Below, in pieces: positions 36,544 to 45,856 of a stretch of 64,000 nt of DNA. How positions within the stretch are numbered: the first letter of the stretch is position 1; each line of letters begins with the position of its first letter. The stretch is from NCBI RefSeq assembly GCF_019797765.1, contig NZ_CP081862.1:806001-870000 (forward strand). The letters are read 5' to 3'. The notes beneath the pieces are model-generated. The model was given only the letters and a program-made list of their open reading frames with translations. It was not told the DNA's origin and did no database searches. Made by a program: the position numbers and the translations under genes. The DNA comes from Cellulomonas sp. C5510. Lineage in GTDB: Bacteria; Actinomycetota; Actinomycetes; Actinomycetales; Cellulomonadaceae.

Positions 36544-37763
36544 CCGCCGGCCGCGCCGCGCCGCGCGGGCCCGCGGCGCCGCACGGACCGGTGCGGGTGG
36601 TCGTGCTGGACCACACCGCGGAGCTGGGCGGTGCCGAGCTCGCGCTGCTGCGGACGTGCCGCGCGCTCGACCCGGCCCGCGTCGCGGTGACCGTGGTGCT
36701 GTTCTCCGACGGCCCGCTGCGCGAGCGCCTGCGCGACGCCGGCGTGGCCGTGCGCGTGCTGCCGCTGGACCCCGGCATCGCCCGCACGGATCGCGCGGCG
36801 GCGGGGCGCTCCGTGCTCGGGGCGGTCAGGTCCGCGGTCGTGACGGCGCCGTTCGTGGCCCGCCTCGGCCGTCTGCTGCGGGAGCTGGACGCGGACGTCG
36901 TGCACACGACGTCGCTCAAGGCCGACCTGCTGGGCCTGCCGGCCGCAGCGCTCAGCCGCCGGCCGCTGGTCTGGCACGTGCACGACCGGATCGCGGACGA
37001 CTACCTGCCCGGGGGCCTGGCCCGGGTGCTGCGGGCGGTCGCGCGCCACGGGCCCCGGCACGTCGTGGTGAACTCGCGCGCGACGGCCGGGACCCTGCTG
37101 CCGCTGCGCCGGGGGTGGACGCTCGCGTACCCCGGGCTGGCGCCGGAGCAGGTCGCGGCGGACCCTGCGGCGCGTCGGGCGCCGGAGGTGCCGGTCGTCG
37201 GCCTGGTGGGGCGGGTCAGCCCGACCAAGGGGCAGCGGGAGTTCGTCGAGGCGTGCGCCCTGCTGGCCGAGCGGTTCCCGTCGGCCCGGTTCCGGGTGGT
37301 GGGAGCGGCCCTGTTCGCCGAGGCGGGCTACGAGGCGCAGGTGCGCGAGCTGGCCGCCCGGCGCGGGCTCGACGGCCGGCTGGAGTGGACGGGCTGGGTC
37401 GCGGATCCGGTCGCCGAGGTGGACGGGCTGTCCGTGCTGGTGCACGCCTCGCCGGTGCCCGAGCCGTTCGGCCAGGTCGTCGCCGAGGGGATGGCCCGCG
37501 GGGTGCCCGTCGTCGCGACCGCCGGCGGCGGCGTCGACGAGCTCGCTGTGGCCGCCGACGGCACCGAGCGCTGCCTCCTGGTCCCGCCGCGTGACCCGGA
37601 GGCGCTGGCCGCGGCCGTCGCGCGCGTGCTGGAGCGCCCGCAGGAGGCCGCCGCACGGGCGGACCGGGCGTGGAAGGACGTGCAGGCGGAGTTCGCCGTC
37701 GAGCGCACCGCCGTCCGTCTGACCGCCGTGTGGGAGCAGGTCAGCCGGCGCGGACGCGGCTGA
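36540..37763 (+). CDS. Glycosyltransferase family 4 protein
   Basis: The 407-residue GT-B enzyme has VVVLDHTAELGGAELALLRTCRALD, LVWHVHDRIADDYLPGG, a C-domain opening VGLVGRVSPTKGQREFVEACALL, and the donor motif PEPFGQVVAEGMARGVPVVATAGGG. GTG at 36540 overlaps the previous stop codon (GTGA). Its 3' end overlaps the convergent minus-strand gene by 23 nt. Fourth and last gene of the plus-strand operon. Confidence 0.92.
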   Translation: MTAGRAAPRGPAAPHGPVRVVVLDHTAELGGAELALLRTCRALDPARVAVTVVLFSDGPLRERLRDAGVAVRVLPLDPGIARTDRAAAGRSVLGAVRSAVVTAPFVARLGRLLRELDADVVHTTSLKADLLGLPAAALSRRPLVWHVHDRIADDYLPGGLARVLRAVARHGPRHVVVNSRATAGTLLPLRRGWTLAYPGLAPEQVAADPAARRAPEVPVVGLVGRVSPTKGQREFVEACALLAERFPSARFRVVGAALFAEAGYEAQVRELAARRGLDGRLEWTGWVADPVAEVDGLSVLVHASPVPEPFGQVVAEGMARGVPVVATAGGGVDELAVAADGTERCLLVPPRDPEALAAAVARVLERPQEAAARADRAWKDVQAEFAVERTAVRLTAVWEQVSRRGRG

Positions 37764-38958
37764 GGACCACCGCCATCTCCTGGACCCGGTCGGACCAGCG
37801 CGGCACGTCGGCGGCGGCCAGGGCCTGCCGCGGGAACCGGGGCCCCGTGGCGGCGGCGCCGGTGGCGTCGGCGTCGGAGAGCACGCGGGCGACGACGTCC
37901 GGCAGGTGCTGCGGCGAGGCCGTGGTCACGCGGTCCGGCGGCTGGTCCCGGAACCCGGCGACGGGGGTCGCGACGATCGGGCGGCCCACCGCCAGGTACT
38001 CGTACAGCTTGATCGGGTCCAGCGAGTCGGTGAAGTCGTCGACGACGTGCGGCACGACGAGCGCTCCGGCGTGCTGCAGGTACGCCGGGACCAGTGCGGC
38101 CGGGCGGGCACCGAGCAGCACGGCCCCGGCGGCCTCGAGCCGTGTCAGGTCGAGCAGGTCCAGCAGCGGCGGCCCGACCAGCACGAGCCGGGAGCCGGTC
38201 GCCCGCAGGTGCGTGGCGAGCCGCAGGCACGCGTCCACGTCGAGCCGGTCGGGGTGCAGGGTGCCGACGTACACCGCGTACGGGCCGTCCGGCAGGTCGG
38301 CGGGGCGGGGCGCGGGTGTGCGGTAGGCGTCCACGTCGACGGCGTTGGTCAGCAGCGTCACCGGCCGGTCGGCGCCCTTCGCGCGGACGAGCGCGGGGGA
38401 GCAGACGACGACCTCCGCGCAGCGCTCCATGAGCACCCGCTCGGCGGCCTCGAGGCGCTCGTGCTCGGCGGGCTCGCGGACGGCGCGCAGCCAGTCGTCG
38501 GTGACGTCGTACAGCGCCCGCCAGCCGGTGGCGCGCAGCACGGCGGCACCGCCCGGGTCGTTCACCCACAGCACCGGGTTCACCATGCCGAGCCGCCGGG
38601 CCACGCGGGCGACCGCCCGGGCCCGCCGGTCGTCGCCGCCCGCGTCGAGACGGCGCGGCAGCCACTTCGTCGGCCGGTACGCCCACGCCCTCCCCTCCGG
38701 GGCCCCGTCCTGCGGGCCGAGCCGCCGCACCGGGCGCCCGAGCGTGGGCGGGGCGCCGCGGCGCAGGTCGTGCAGGTGGTCGACGGGCGGCTCGACGAAC
38801 AGCACCCGCAGCCCCGGGTCGTCGGCCAGGAGGCCCGCGACCAGGTGCTGGTTGCGGCGCCACACCTCGTCCCACGGCTCCAGGGACACCACGACGAGGT
38901 CGCGGCGGTCGTCGGGGGCCGCGGAGCGTCGCACGGCGTCGTGGGTCGCGGCGGTCAC
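37741..38958 (-). CDS. Glycosyltransferase (GT-B fold, TuaH/GumK-like)
   Basis: 405 residues from GTG 38958, which overlaps the preceding stop (GTGA). It opens LVVVSLEPWDEVWRRNQHLVAGLL and has VNDPGGAAVLRATGWRALYDVTDDWLR, YAVYVGTLHPDRLDVDACLRLA and LDPIKLYEYLAVGRPIVATPVAGF, the donor-site pattern of TuaH-like transferases acting on surface polysaccharides. No membrane helix. Last gene of the minus-strand run 37741-43659. Confidence 0.88.
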   Translation of the reverse strand: MTAATHDAVRRSAAPDDRRDLVVVSLEPWDEVWRRNQHLVAGLLADDPGLRVLFVEPPVDHLHDLRRGAPPTLGRPVRRLGPQDGAPEGRAWAYRPTKWLPRRLDAGGDDRRARAVARVARRLGMVNPVLWVNDPGGAAVLRATGWRALYDVTDDWLRAVREPAEHERLEAAERVLMERCAEVVVCSPALVRAKGADRPVTLLTNAVDVDAYRTPAPRPADLPDGPYAVYVGTLHPDRLDVDACLRLATHLRATGSRLVLVGPPLLDLLDLTRLEAAGAVLLGARPAALVPAYLQHAGALVVPHVVDDFTDSLDPIKLYEYLAVGRPIVATPVAGFRDQPPDRVTTASPQHLPDVVARVLSDADATGAAATGPRFPRQALAAADVPRWSDRVQEMAVVLSRVRAG

Positions 38959-40034
38959 CGGCGCACCGCCCCGGGCACCGCGGGCGCTGCGGGCCCGGAG
39001 GCCCCGGGCTCCCCGCCGAGCACCGCCGCGTACACGGCGGCGATGCCGTCGGCGTGCGTGCCGAGGTCGAAGTGCCGCTGCTGCACGGCGCGGAGCTCCT
39101 CGCCGTACGCCGCGCGGCGCTCCGGGTCGCGGGCGAGCCGGGCGAGCGCGGCACCCGCCGCGGGGACGTCGTCGGCGGGCACGAGCACCGCCCCGTCCGC
39201 GGACCCGACGGTCTCGTCGTGCCCGCCGCCGCGCCCCGCGACGACGGGGGTCCCGTGCGCCATGGCCTCGACCACCGACAGGCCGTAGGGCTCGTCGGGC
39301 CGCGGGGCGAGGAAGATCCCGGCGGTGGCGAGCAGCGCGTCGACGTCGGACCGGGAACCCAGGAACCGCGTGGACGCCGCGACACCGAGCTCGGCGGCGA
39401 GGCGCTCCAGCGCGGGCCGCTCGGCGCCGGATCCTGCCACGAGCAGCTGCCAGCCGGCGTCGGCGAGCCCGCTGGACGCCCACACGCGCAGTCCGAGGTC
39501 GGTCCGCTTCTCCGCCTCCAGCCGCTGCGCCATGAGCACGACCGGGCGGCGGTCGGCCGCCACCTCGCCGTCCACCCGCGGCACGGACGGCACCCCGGGG
39601 TGCACCACCGTCGACGCACCCTCGACGCGGTCGGCCACGAACCGGCTGATCGCGACCTGCGCGGCGATCCTCGGCCCGACGACGCGGGCCACGGCGCGCC
39701 CGGCCACGGAGGACCCGCGGTGGTCCGCGAAGTGCCGTGTGGTGACGACGGGGGCGCGGCCGGCCGTGACCGCCGCGAGCTCGGCGGCGGTCATGTGCGC
39801 GTGCACCAGGCGGGTGCCGAGCCGGCGCAGGGCGGCCGCGGCGCGCAGGGGCGTCGGCGCGGGCGCCCACCGGACGCCGGAGCCGGCCAGCTCGGCGGGC
39901 ATCCGGTCCGCCGCACCGCCGAGGACGTGCACGCGCAGGCCGCGGGCGTCCTGCGTGCGGGCGAGGGTGGTCACGTAGCGCTCGACGCCGGCGAAGGCGT
40001 CGGTGCACACCACGTGCACGACGTCGGTGGTCAC
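38955..40034 (-). CDS. Glycosyltransferase family 4 protein
   Basis: 359 residues from GTG 40034 (GTGA overlap with the polymerase stop). Motifs: VHVVCTDAFAGVERYVTTLARTQ, LVHAHMTAAELAAV, PVVTTRHFADH, VVLMAQRLEAEKRTDLGLRVW and PDEPYGLSVVEAMAHGTPVVAGRGGGHDE. A standard GT-B glycosyltransferase; sugar specificity unknown. It has a C-terminal Ala/Pro/Gly-rich tail of about 20 residues. Confidence 0.92.
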   Translation of the reverse strand: MTTDVVHVVCTDAFAGVERYVTTLARTQDARGLRVHVLGGAADRMPAELAGSGVRWAPAPTPLRAAAALRRLGTRLVHAHMTAAELAAVTAGRAPVVTTRHFADHRGSSVAGRAVARVVGPRIAAQVAISRFVADRVEGASTVVHPGVPSVPRVDGEVAADRRPVVLMAQRLEAEKRTDLGLRVWASSGLADAGWQLLVAGSGAERPALERLAAELGVAASTRFLGSRSDVDALLATAGIFLAPRPDEPYGLSVVEAMAHGTPVVAGRGGGHDETVGSADGAVLVPADDVPAAGAALARLARDPERRAAYGEELRAVQQRHFDLGTHADGIAAVYAAVLGGEPGASGPAAPAVPGAVRR

Positions 40035-41578
40035 GAGTGCTCCCGGTGGCCGATCGGCAGGGGCAGGCGGCGCCGGCGGGGCCGCTCGGGCCGGGCGTGC
40101 CGGGCGCGGCGACCCTCCGCGCTGTCCGCGCTGCCCGGTCCGCGCCGTGCGGGCGGTGGTGGCGCCACCCGGGGCGGCAGGCCGTCCTCCCCGGCGCCCG
40201 AGCGGGCGGCGTGGGCCTGCGCCCCGAGGCAGATGCCGGCGATGACGAACGGGATGGACACCTGCGCGGCCACCCAGAACAGGTCGAACTGGCCCTGCAC
40301 GAAGCGCATCAGCACCAGCACGAACGCGAGCGTCCCGTAGCGGGAGTCGACCCGCCACAGGATGACGAGGATCACGAGGAACATCACCAGGAAGCCGACG
40401 AGGCCCACGATGCCGCCCGACGACAGCATCTCGAACTCGGCGTTCGGCGGCTGGAACTTCTCGTCGAACCGGTCCGTGTACCACCAGCGCAGCCCGGCGC
40501 CGAACCACGGGTACTGCTCCCAGATCAGCAGCGACTGCCGGAACCAGATCAGCCGCTGGTAGGCGGAGTTGTACTGGTTGCCGGACTCGAGCTGGTCCTG
40601 CACGAGGGTGCCGACCACGAGCGCCCCGCCCGCGACGGCGAGCAGGACGACCTTCGAGCGGTGCCGGTGCGGGTCGGGGCGCAGCGCCACGACGGCGACC
40701 GCGACGGCGAGCCCGATGAGCGCCTGCCGGGACTGCGCGACGAGGATGCCGGCGACGAACAGGCCGAACAGGCCGAGGCACACCAGGTCGTTCCACCGCA
40801 GCCACCGCGGGCGGGTGTAGACGACGATGGCCGCGAACGCCAGCACGCACCCGATGTAGTTCTTGTGCATGAGGAACGGCTCGTTGAGGTACACCGGCGC
40901 GGTGCTGCCCTGGCCGAGGTTCACCGCGAACTGCGCCAGCGCGGCGAGCGCCACCACGACCGATCCCGCCACGTAGAGCCCCAGGGCGAGGCGGGCGTGC
41001 CCGGCGGCGCCGATCGCCCAGCCGACGAGCAGCGCGCCGCCGACCAGCAGCCAGGAGTGCAGCCACTCGACGGCGTTCGCGACGTAGGGGTTCGCGATCA
41101 CGGTGAACAGCACGGTGGCCTGGTAGAACGCGGTGGCCCAGAGCACGCCCCGCATCGCGCCGGTCAGAGGACGCCGGGCGAACAGCAGCGCCGGCCAGAA
41201 CGCCGCGAACAGCACGAAGTCCGACAGCGACAGCGCCCCGCCCACCCGGTTCACCAGCAGCAGGAACGGCATGCCGAGCACGGGGAGCGCCAGGGGCTCC
41301 CGCAGGGTCAGCCCCACCACGAGGACGAGCACGCCGGCGCCCAGCGTGAACCAGGGCTGCACGGACGTCAGCAGCACCAGCACGACACCGAGGGTCGCGA
41401 GACCCGCGGCCACGGTCACCCGACGCCTGGCGCCCGCGCCGGGGACGCGCTCGAGGACGCCCTGCGGCGGCAGCGCCCGGTGCGGCTCGACGCCGGGGGC
41501 GAGCGAGAGACCGGGCCCGCGCGGGACGTCCTCCGCGGGCGGGGGGCCGGGCGGGGCGGGCGGCGTGGTCGTGGTCAT
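40031..41578 (-). CDS. O-antigen ligase/polymerase-like membrane protein (Wzy/WaaL family)
   Basis: The 515-residue protein has about 11-12 hydrophobic helices between a Pro-rich cytoplasmic N-terminus (1-50) and a basic Arg/Pro C-terminus. The region QRLIWFRQSLLIWEQYPWFGAGLRWWYTDRF matches the large extracytoplasmic loop pattern of O-antigen ligases and polymerases (PWFGAG plus nearby Arg), followed by NAEFEMLSSGGIVGLVGFLVMF. It probably polymerises or transfers lipid-linked repeat units outside the membrane. ATGA overlap with the upstream gene. Confidence 0.9.
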   Translation of the reverse strand: MTTTTPPAPPGPPPAEDVPRGPGLSLAPGVEPHRALPPQGVLERVPGAGARRRVTVAAGLATLGVVLVLLTSVQPWFTLGAGVLVLVVGLTLREPLALPVLGMPFLLLVNRVGGALSLSDFVLFAAFWPALLFARRPLTGAMRGVLWATAFYQATVLFTVIANPYVANAVEWLHSWLLVGGALLVGWAIGAAGHARLALGLYVAGSVVVALAALAQFAVNLGQGSTAPVYLNEPFLMHKNYIGCVLAFAAIVVYTRPRWLRWNDLVCLGLFGLFVAGILVAQSRQALIGLAVAVAVVALRPDPHRHRSKVVLLAVAGGALVVGTLVQDQLESGNQYNSAYQRLIWFRQSLLIWEQYPWFGAGLRWWYTDRFDEKFQPPNAEFEMLSSGGIVGLVGFLVMFLVILVILWRVDSRYGTLAFVLVLMRFVQGQFDLFWVAAQVSIPFVIAGICLGAQAHAARSGAGEDGLPPRVAPPPPARRGPGSADSAEGRRARHARPERPRRRRLPLPIGHREHS

Positions 41579-43659
41579 GCGGCGGGCTCCCGCTCGTCGA
41601 CGGGCTCGGGCAGGGTGCGCGGGCCGGGGGGCGGGGCCGCGGGTGGGGCGGCACCGTCGCCGCGGGGGGCGCGCAGGTCGCCGAGCGCCGCCTCGGCACG
41701 CACGGGGCCGCCCAGGTAGAGCCGGAGCCGGAGCCGGGCGGCGCGGCCGCGGTCCCCGGGGAGCAGCGCGCGCGGCACGGCCCCGAGGGCGACCGCCGCA
41801 CGCGCTGACGCCCATCCCGTGGCGCCGTGGTGCCGGCGCAGGTAGCGCTCCTGGCCGGCGTGGAAGTGCGTCTCGCGGCGGGCGGGGTCGGAGCTGGTGC
41901 CGCCGCCGGCGTGCTGCGCGACGACGTCCGCGACGACCGCGGACCGCCATCCCGCGTCGCGGGCGCGGCGCTGCCAGTCGGTCTCCTCCGCGTAGAGGAA
42001 GTAGGACTCGTCGAACCCGCCGACCCGGGCGAGCGCCTCGGCGCGCAGCAGCAGCACCGAGCCGATCACGAACCCCTGGTCGTCGGGGCCGAGTCCGAGG
42101 CCTGCAGCCTGCCGCCAGGCGGCGCGGGGGGTCGGGAACGGCCACCGCACGCGGGCGGGGGCGCCGTCCTCGCCGACCTGCGCCGGGCCGACGGCCGCGA
42201 GGTCCGGCTCGGCGAGCAGGCGCCGCTGCAGCACCGCGACGTCGTCCGGCTCGACCCGGGCGTCCGGGTTGAGCAGCAGCACGTCCGCGCCGGGCAGGAG
42301 CCGGTCGGCGAGCGCGTGGTTGACCGCGGCGCCGAACCCGAGGTTGGCGCCGGGGTCCAGGTAGCGGGCGCCGGCCGCCTCGGTGACGGCGCGGACGTCC
42401 GCGTCGCCGGAGTTGTCGACGACGGTCACGGGCAGCGCGCCGGCGACGGGGGCGAGGGCGCGCTGCAGGAGGTCGGCGGCGCCGTACGCGACGACGACGA
42501 CCTCGACGCCCCGGTCCGCGCTCCTGCCGGCGCCCGATGTCGCCGGGTCGGTGAGGTCCGGTCCCGGCAGCAGCCCGCGGTACATCGCCTCGTACTGCTC
42601 GGCGATCGCGTCCCACGTGTACGCGCGGGCGCGCCGCAGCCCGGCCTCGCGCAGCCGCGCGGCGTGCTCCGGGTCGTCGAGCACGCCCCGCAGCGCCCGG
42701 GCGAGCGCGGTGGCGTCCCCGGGCGGGACGAGCACCCCGGCACCGCCCACCACGTCCCGCAGCGCGCCCGAGTCGGACGCCACGACGGGCACCCCGGCGG
42801 CCATCGCCTCGACGGCGACGCGGCCGAACTGCTCGAGCCAGCCGGGGGCGGCGACGGACGGCACGGCGAGCACGCCGATGCTGCGGTAGAACGCGGACAG
42901 CCCGGCGCCTGCGAGGTGCCCGTGGAACGTGACGCGCCCGGCGAGCGCGGGGGAGGACGCGCGGCGGCGCAGGGCGTCCTCGTGCGGGCCGGCCCCGGCG
43001 ATCGCGACGTGCAGCCCGGGGTCGGCCTCGGCGGCGTCCAGCAGCACGTCGAGGCCCTTGTGCGGGGCGAGGAGGCGGCCGACGTAGCCGGTGCGTGCGG
43101 GGGCGGCCGCACCGGCTACGCCGGCGTCCAGGGGCGCCGGGCCGGACTGCTCGACACCGAGCCCGATGACGTGCGCGGGGGCGGTCAGCCCCTTGGCGCG
43201 CAGCACGTCGCCGGCCTCGGTGTTGCAGACGCTGACGGCACCGGCGTGGCGCAGGGCGCGGCGCTCCCACCACCGGAACGGCGGCGGGTAGCGCTTGGCG
43301 ATGTTCTGCGCGGAGTACAGGACGTAGGGGACCCGGGAGCGCCGCAGCGCACGCAGCAGCAGCACCTCGGCGGTGGCGAGCGCGGCGGGCTCCTCGTGGA
43401 CGTCGAGGACGTCCCACCGCTCGCCGAGCGCGCGCCAGATCGGACGCGGGTCGTAGAGGAAGACGTTCGGGTGCCGGCCGACGGTGCGGACGCCGACGAC
43501 GTCCTCGCCGGGCTGCGGGTCCAGGTCGACGTCCCGGCCGCCCTCCTCCCAGCGGCGGGCCGAGAGCGTGCGGACCTCGATGCCGCGGGCGCGCAGAGCG
43601 GCCTCGCGACCGCGCCACGCCGTGACGACGGCGCTGTGGGAGATCCGCAGGACGCGCAT
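41575..43659 (-). CDS. Fused GT4-GT2 glycosyltransferase
   Basis: About 694 residues from ATG 43659 (an ATG at 43668 is also possible; neither has a clear ribosome-binding site). Residues 1-395 are a GT4 enzyme (YVGRLLAPHKGLDVLLDAAEAD, APGWLEQFGRVAVEAMAAGVPVV). Residues about 405-640 are a GT2 domain (VEVVVVAYGAADLLQRAL, VTVVDNSGDADV, LGFGAAVNHALA, LLLNPDARVEPDDV, GGFDESYFLYAEETDWQRRARDAG), like rhamnosyltransferases. A Pro-rich tail ends it. One polypeptide could add two successive sugars. Motif B lies just upstream, so this gene may start a sub-operon. Confidence 0.9.
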   Translation of the reverse strand: MRVLRISHSAVVTAWRGREAALRARGIEVRTLSARRWEEGGRDVDLDPQPGEDVVGVRTVGRHPNVFLYDPRPIWRALGERWDVLDVHEEPAALATAEVLLLRALRRSRVPYVLYSAQNIAKRYPPPFRWWERRALRHAGAVSVCNTEAGDVLRAKGLTAPAHVIGLGVEQSGPAPLDAGVAGAAAPARTGYVGRLLAPHKGLDVLLDAAEADPGLHVAIAGAGPHEDALRRRASSPALAGRVTFHGHLAGAGLSAFYRSIGVLAVPSVAAPGWLEQFGRVAVEAMAAGVPVVASDSGALRDVVGGAGVLVPPGDATALARALRGVLDDPEHAARLREAGLRRARAYTWDAIAEQYEAMYRGLLPGPDLTDPATSGAGRSADRGVEVVVVAYGAADLLQRALAPVAGALPVTVVDNSGDADVRAVTEAAGARYLDPGANLGFGAAVNHALADRLLPGADVLLLNPDARVEPDDVAVLQRRLLAEPDLAAVGPAQVGEDGAPARVRWPFPTPRAAWRQAAGLGLGPDDQGFVIGSVLLLRAEALARVGGFDESYFLYAEETDWQRRARDAGWRSAVVADVVAQHAGGGTSSDPARRETHFHAGQERYLRRHHGATGWASARAAVALGAVPRALLPGDRGRAARLRLRLYLGGPVRAEAALGDLRAPRGDGAAPPAAPPPGPRTLPEPVDEREPAA

Positions 43660-43684
43660 GGTGACCATCGTGCCGGTCACCAGA

Positions 43685-43734
43685 ACAAAACGGACAATTG
43701 GTGCAAGAGGTTCACCCGACCGGCGTGGGTGAAA
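43685..43734. promoter_or_regulatory. Exopolysaccharide-locus motif B
   Basis: The plus strand reads ACAAAACGGACA (43685-43696), GTTCACCC (43710-43717, i.e. GGGTGAAC on the minus strand) and GGGTGAAA (43727-43734). It fills the only sizeable gap in the minus-strand glycosyltransferase run, just upstream of the GT4-GT2 gene, and the GGGTGAA parts overlap the 3' end of the next gene. Confidence 0.45.
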
Positions 43735-44935
43735 CACCGGCGACCTCCGCCAGCACGCCGTCCAGCACGCCGCGGGCCCAGCGCCAGTCGCGCGCCTCGG
43801 CCCAGCGCCGGCAGCGCGCGCCCACCTGGCGGCGCAGCGTCTCGTCGTCCGCCAGCGCCGCGAGAGCCGCCGCGAGGTCGTCCGGGTCGTCCGGCCGCAC
43901 GGCCACGCCCGCGTCGCCCAGCACCTCCGGGATCCCGCCGGCCGCCGACGCCACGACCGGTACACCCGACGCCATCCCCTCCATGACGGTCAGCGCGAAC
44001 GGCTCCGCCCACCGGGACGGGACCACGACGACGTCGGCCTGCCGGTAGAGCTCCGCGACCGCGCCCCGCGGGGTGAACGGGAGCAGCCGGACCCGGTCCC
44101 CGAGCGCCGCCGCCCGCTCCCGCAGGTCCCGCTCGTACGGCGAGGGCCGCGCGCCCGCGTCGAAGTTCTGCGACCCGACGAGCGTCAGCGCCACGTCGTC
44201 CCGGCCGAGGCGCTCCACCGCGGACACCAGCACGTCCGCGCCCTTGTCGGGGATCATCCGGCCGACGAAGAGCACGCGCAGCCGCTCGCCGCGGCCGGGG
44301 TCGGCGCGGGGGGCGAAGCGCGTGGTGTCGACGCCGTTGGGCACCACCCGCAGCCGGTCGCGGAGCCGCGCGGGCAGGTGCGCCGCGGTCTGCTCGGCGA
44401 GCGCGGCGCTGACGCACACGATCGCGGCGGCGCGCCCGAGCACCCGGTCCGCCTCCCGGGTCGAGTACGTGCGCAGCAGCAGGTTGTGCGCGTACAGCAC
44501 GGCCGCGTGCCGCTCGTGCACCAGCGGCACCAGCTGCGGCGCGTTGTGCGCGAGCACCACCCCGGGGTCCCAGTCGGCCTGCGCGGCCAGCGTCGGGCGC
44601 AGCGTCCGGCGCACACCGGGCCGGGGGAGCCCGAGCCGGCCGGCGGCGGCGTCCAGGTAGCGGTCGGACCGCCGGGCGGCGGCCTGCGGGTAGCCCACCG
44701 CCTCGGCGCTCGGGTAGCGGTCGGGGTAGGTGCCGTCGGCGACCACGACGCGCGGGCGCGGGGCCGTGCCGGCGGGCAGAGCGGCGCACAGGCCGTCGAC
44801 GACCGTCGGGATGGCCGATCCGGTGCGGGGCGAGAAGTGGTCGCCGGGCGTCAGGACGTGCACCTCGGGGACCCGGGTGGCCGGGCCGCCACCCGGGGTC
44901 GCGTCCGCCGTCGCGCCGCCCGCCGGCGCGCTCAT
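43712..44935 (-). CDS. Glycosyltransferase family 4 protein
   Basis: 407 residues from ATG 44935, which overlaps the upstream stop (ATGA). Motifs: VHVLTPGDHFSPRTGSAIPTVVDGL, VVLAHNAPQLVPLVHERHAAVLYAHN, VVPNGVDTTRFAPR, VLFVGRMIPDKGADVLVSAVERLG and RWAEPFALTVMEGMASGVPVVAS. A retaining GT-B enzyme of the EpsD/RfaB type. Acts in the same minus-strand operon as the Wzm/Wzt exporter. Confidence 0.92.
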   Translation of the reverse strand: MSAPAGGATADATPGGGPATRVPEVHVLTPGDHFSPRTGSAIPTVVDGLCAALPAGTAPRPRVVVADGTYPDRYPSAEAVGYPQAAARRSDRYLDAAAGRLGLPRPGVRRTLRPTLAAQADWDPGVVLAHNAPQLVPLVHERHAAVLYAHNLLLRTYSTREADRVLGRAAAIVCVSAALAEQTAAHLPARLRDRLRVVPNGVDTTRFAPRADPGRGERLRVLFVGRMIPDKGADVLVSAVERLGRDDVALTLVGSQNFDAGARPSPYERDLRERAAALGDRVRLLPFTPRGAVAELYRQADVVVVPSRWAEPFALTVMEGMASGVPVVASAAGGIPEVLGDAGVAVRPDDPDDLAAALAALADDETLRRQVGARCRRWAEARDWRWARGVLDGVLAEVAGVSPTPVG

Positions 44936-45819
44936 CGCCGCGAGCTCCGCGGCGGCAGACCCAGCGCCGCCCACACGTCCGCCGCGGGCCCGCGCCAGCG
45001 CGGCAGCGTCCACGCCACCGGGATCGTCGCCAGGCACCGGGCCGTCTCGGCGGCGTCGACGGGCGAGGACAGCACGCCGCGCACCAGCTCGATGCTGACC
45101 TTCGTGTGCGGGAACGCGAACCGGACGGACGCCTTCGGGGCGTGCCACGCGATCTGCGCCTGGCCCTGCGCCGAGAACTGCTCGGCGTGCCGCCGCTGCC
45201 AGAACAGCTGCTCCGGGACCAGCGCGAACGGCCCCCGGCACGCCAGCTCCGCGAGGATCACGAGGTCGTTGCCGACCGTCGGCCGGATGCCGCGCGTGCT
45301 GCGCAGGGCGTCGGTGCGGTGCAGGCCGTAGAAGATGTGGGCGGCCTGGGCGCGCAGGAAGTGCGCCATCCGCTCGTGCGGCGTCGGCTCGTCGCAGGCC
45401 AGGTCGGCGTCGTGGAGGTCCTCCGTGACCAGGCCGCCGGCGTCGATGATCTGCGTGCGCGGGTAGACGAGCACCGTCGCGGGGTCGGAGTCGGCGAACA
45501 CCTCCAGGCACCGGCGCACGAAGGCGGGGCGCCGGATGTCGTCCGCGGCGGCCCACGTGAAGTAGGGCGCCCGCGCGAGCTCGACGAGGTGGTTGAAGTT
45601 CCACCGCCCGCCGCGGTTCTCCGCCTGCCGGACGTACCGGATGCGCGGGTCCTCGGCGGCCGCCGCGCGGCAGATCTCCTCGGTGGCGTCGGTGGAGGCG
45701 TTGTCCGAGATGACGATCTCGATGTCCTCCTCGTCCTGCGCGCGCACGGAGTCGAGGGCGGCGGGCAGGTACTTCTCCCCGTTGTAGACGGGGATCCCCA
45801 CGGTAGCCCGGGGTGGCAT
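44932..45819 (-). CDS. Glycosyltransferase family 2 protein
   Basis: The 295-residue GT-A enzyme has the canonical VGIPVYNGEKYLPAALDSVRAQ, IVISDNASTDATEEICR, NRGGRWNFNHLVELA and the metal-binding TWAAADDIRRPAFVRRCL (ADD as DXD). It is inverting and cytoplasmic. It lies between the GT4 gene (4-nt overlap) and the GH39-like gene. The sugar transferred is unknown. Confidence 0.93.
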   Translation of the reverse strand: MPPRATVGIPVYNGEKYLPAALDSVRAQDEEDIEIVISDNASTDATEEICRAAAAEDPRIRYVRQAENRGGRWNFNHLVELARAPYFTWAAADDIRRPAFVRRCLEVFADSDPATVLVYPRTQIIDAGGLVTEDLHDADLACDEPTPHERMAHFLRAQAAHIFYGLHRTDALRSTRGIRPTVGNDLVILAELACRGPFALVPEQLFWQRRHAEQFSAQGQAQIAWHAPKASVRFAFPHTKVSIELVRGVLSSPVDAAETARCLATIPVAWTLPRWRGPAADVWAALGLPPRSSRR

Positions 45820-45856
45820 GGCGGCCTCCTGGTCGGCGGAGTCGGGACGGACGGGG

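Noticed and set aside
37741..37763. The 23-nt convergent overlap of two glycosyltransferase genes as a sign of a misplaced stop codon.
   Set aside because: Both C-termini end in ordinary helical sequence of family length, so the overlap appears real.
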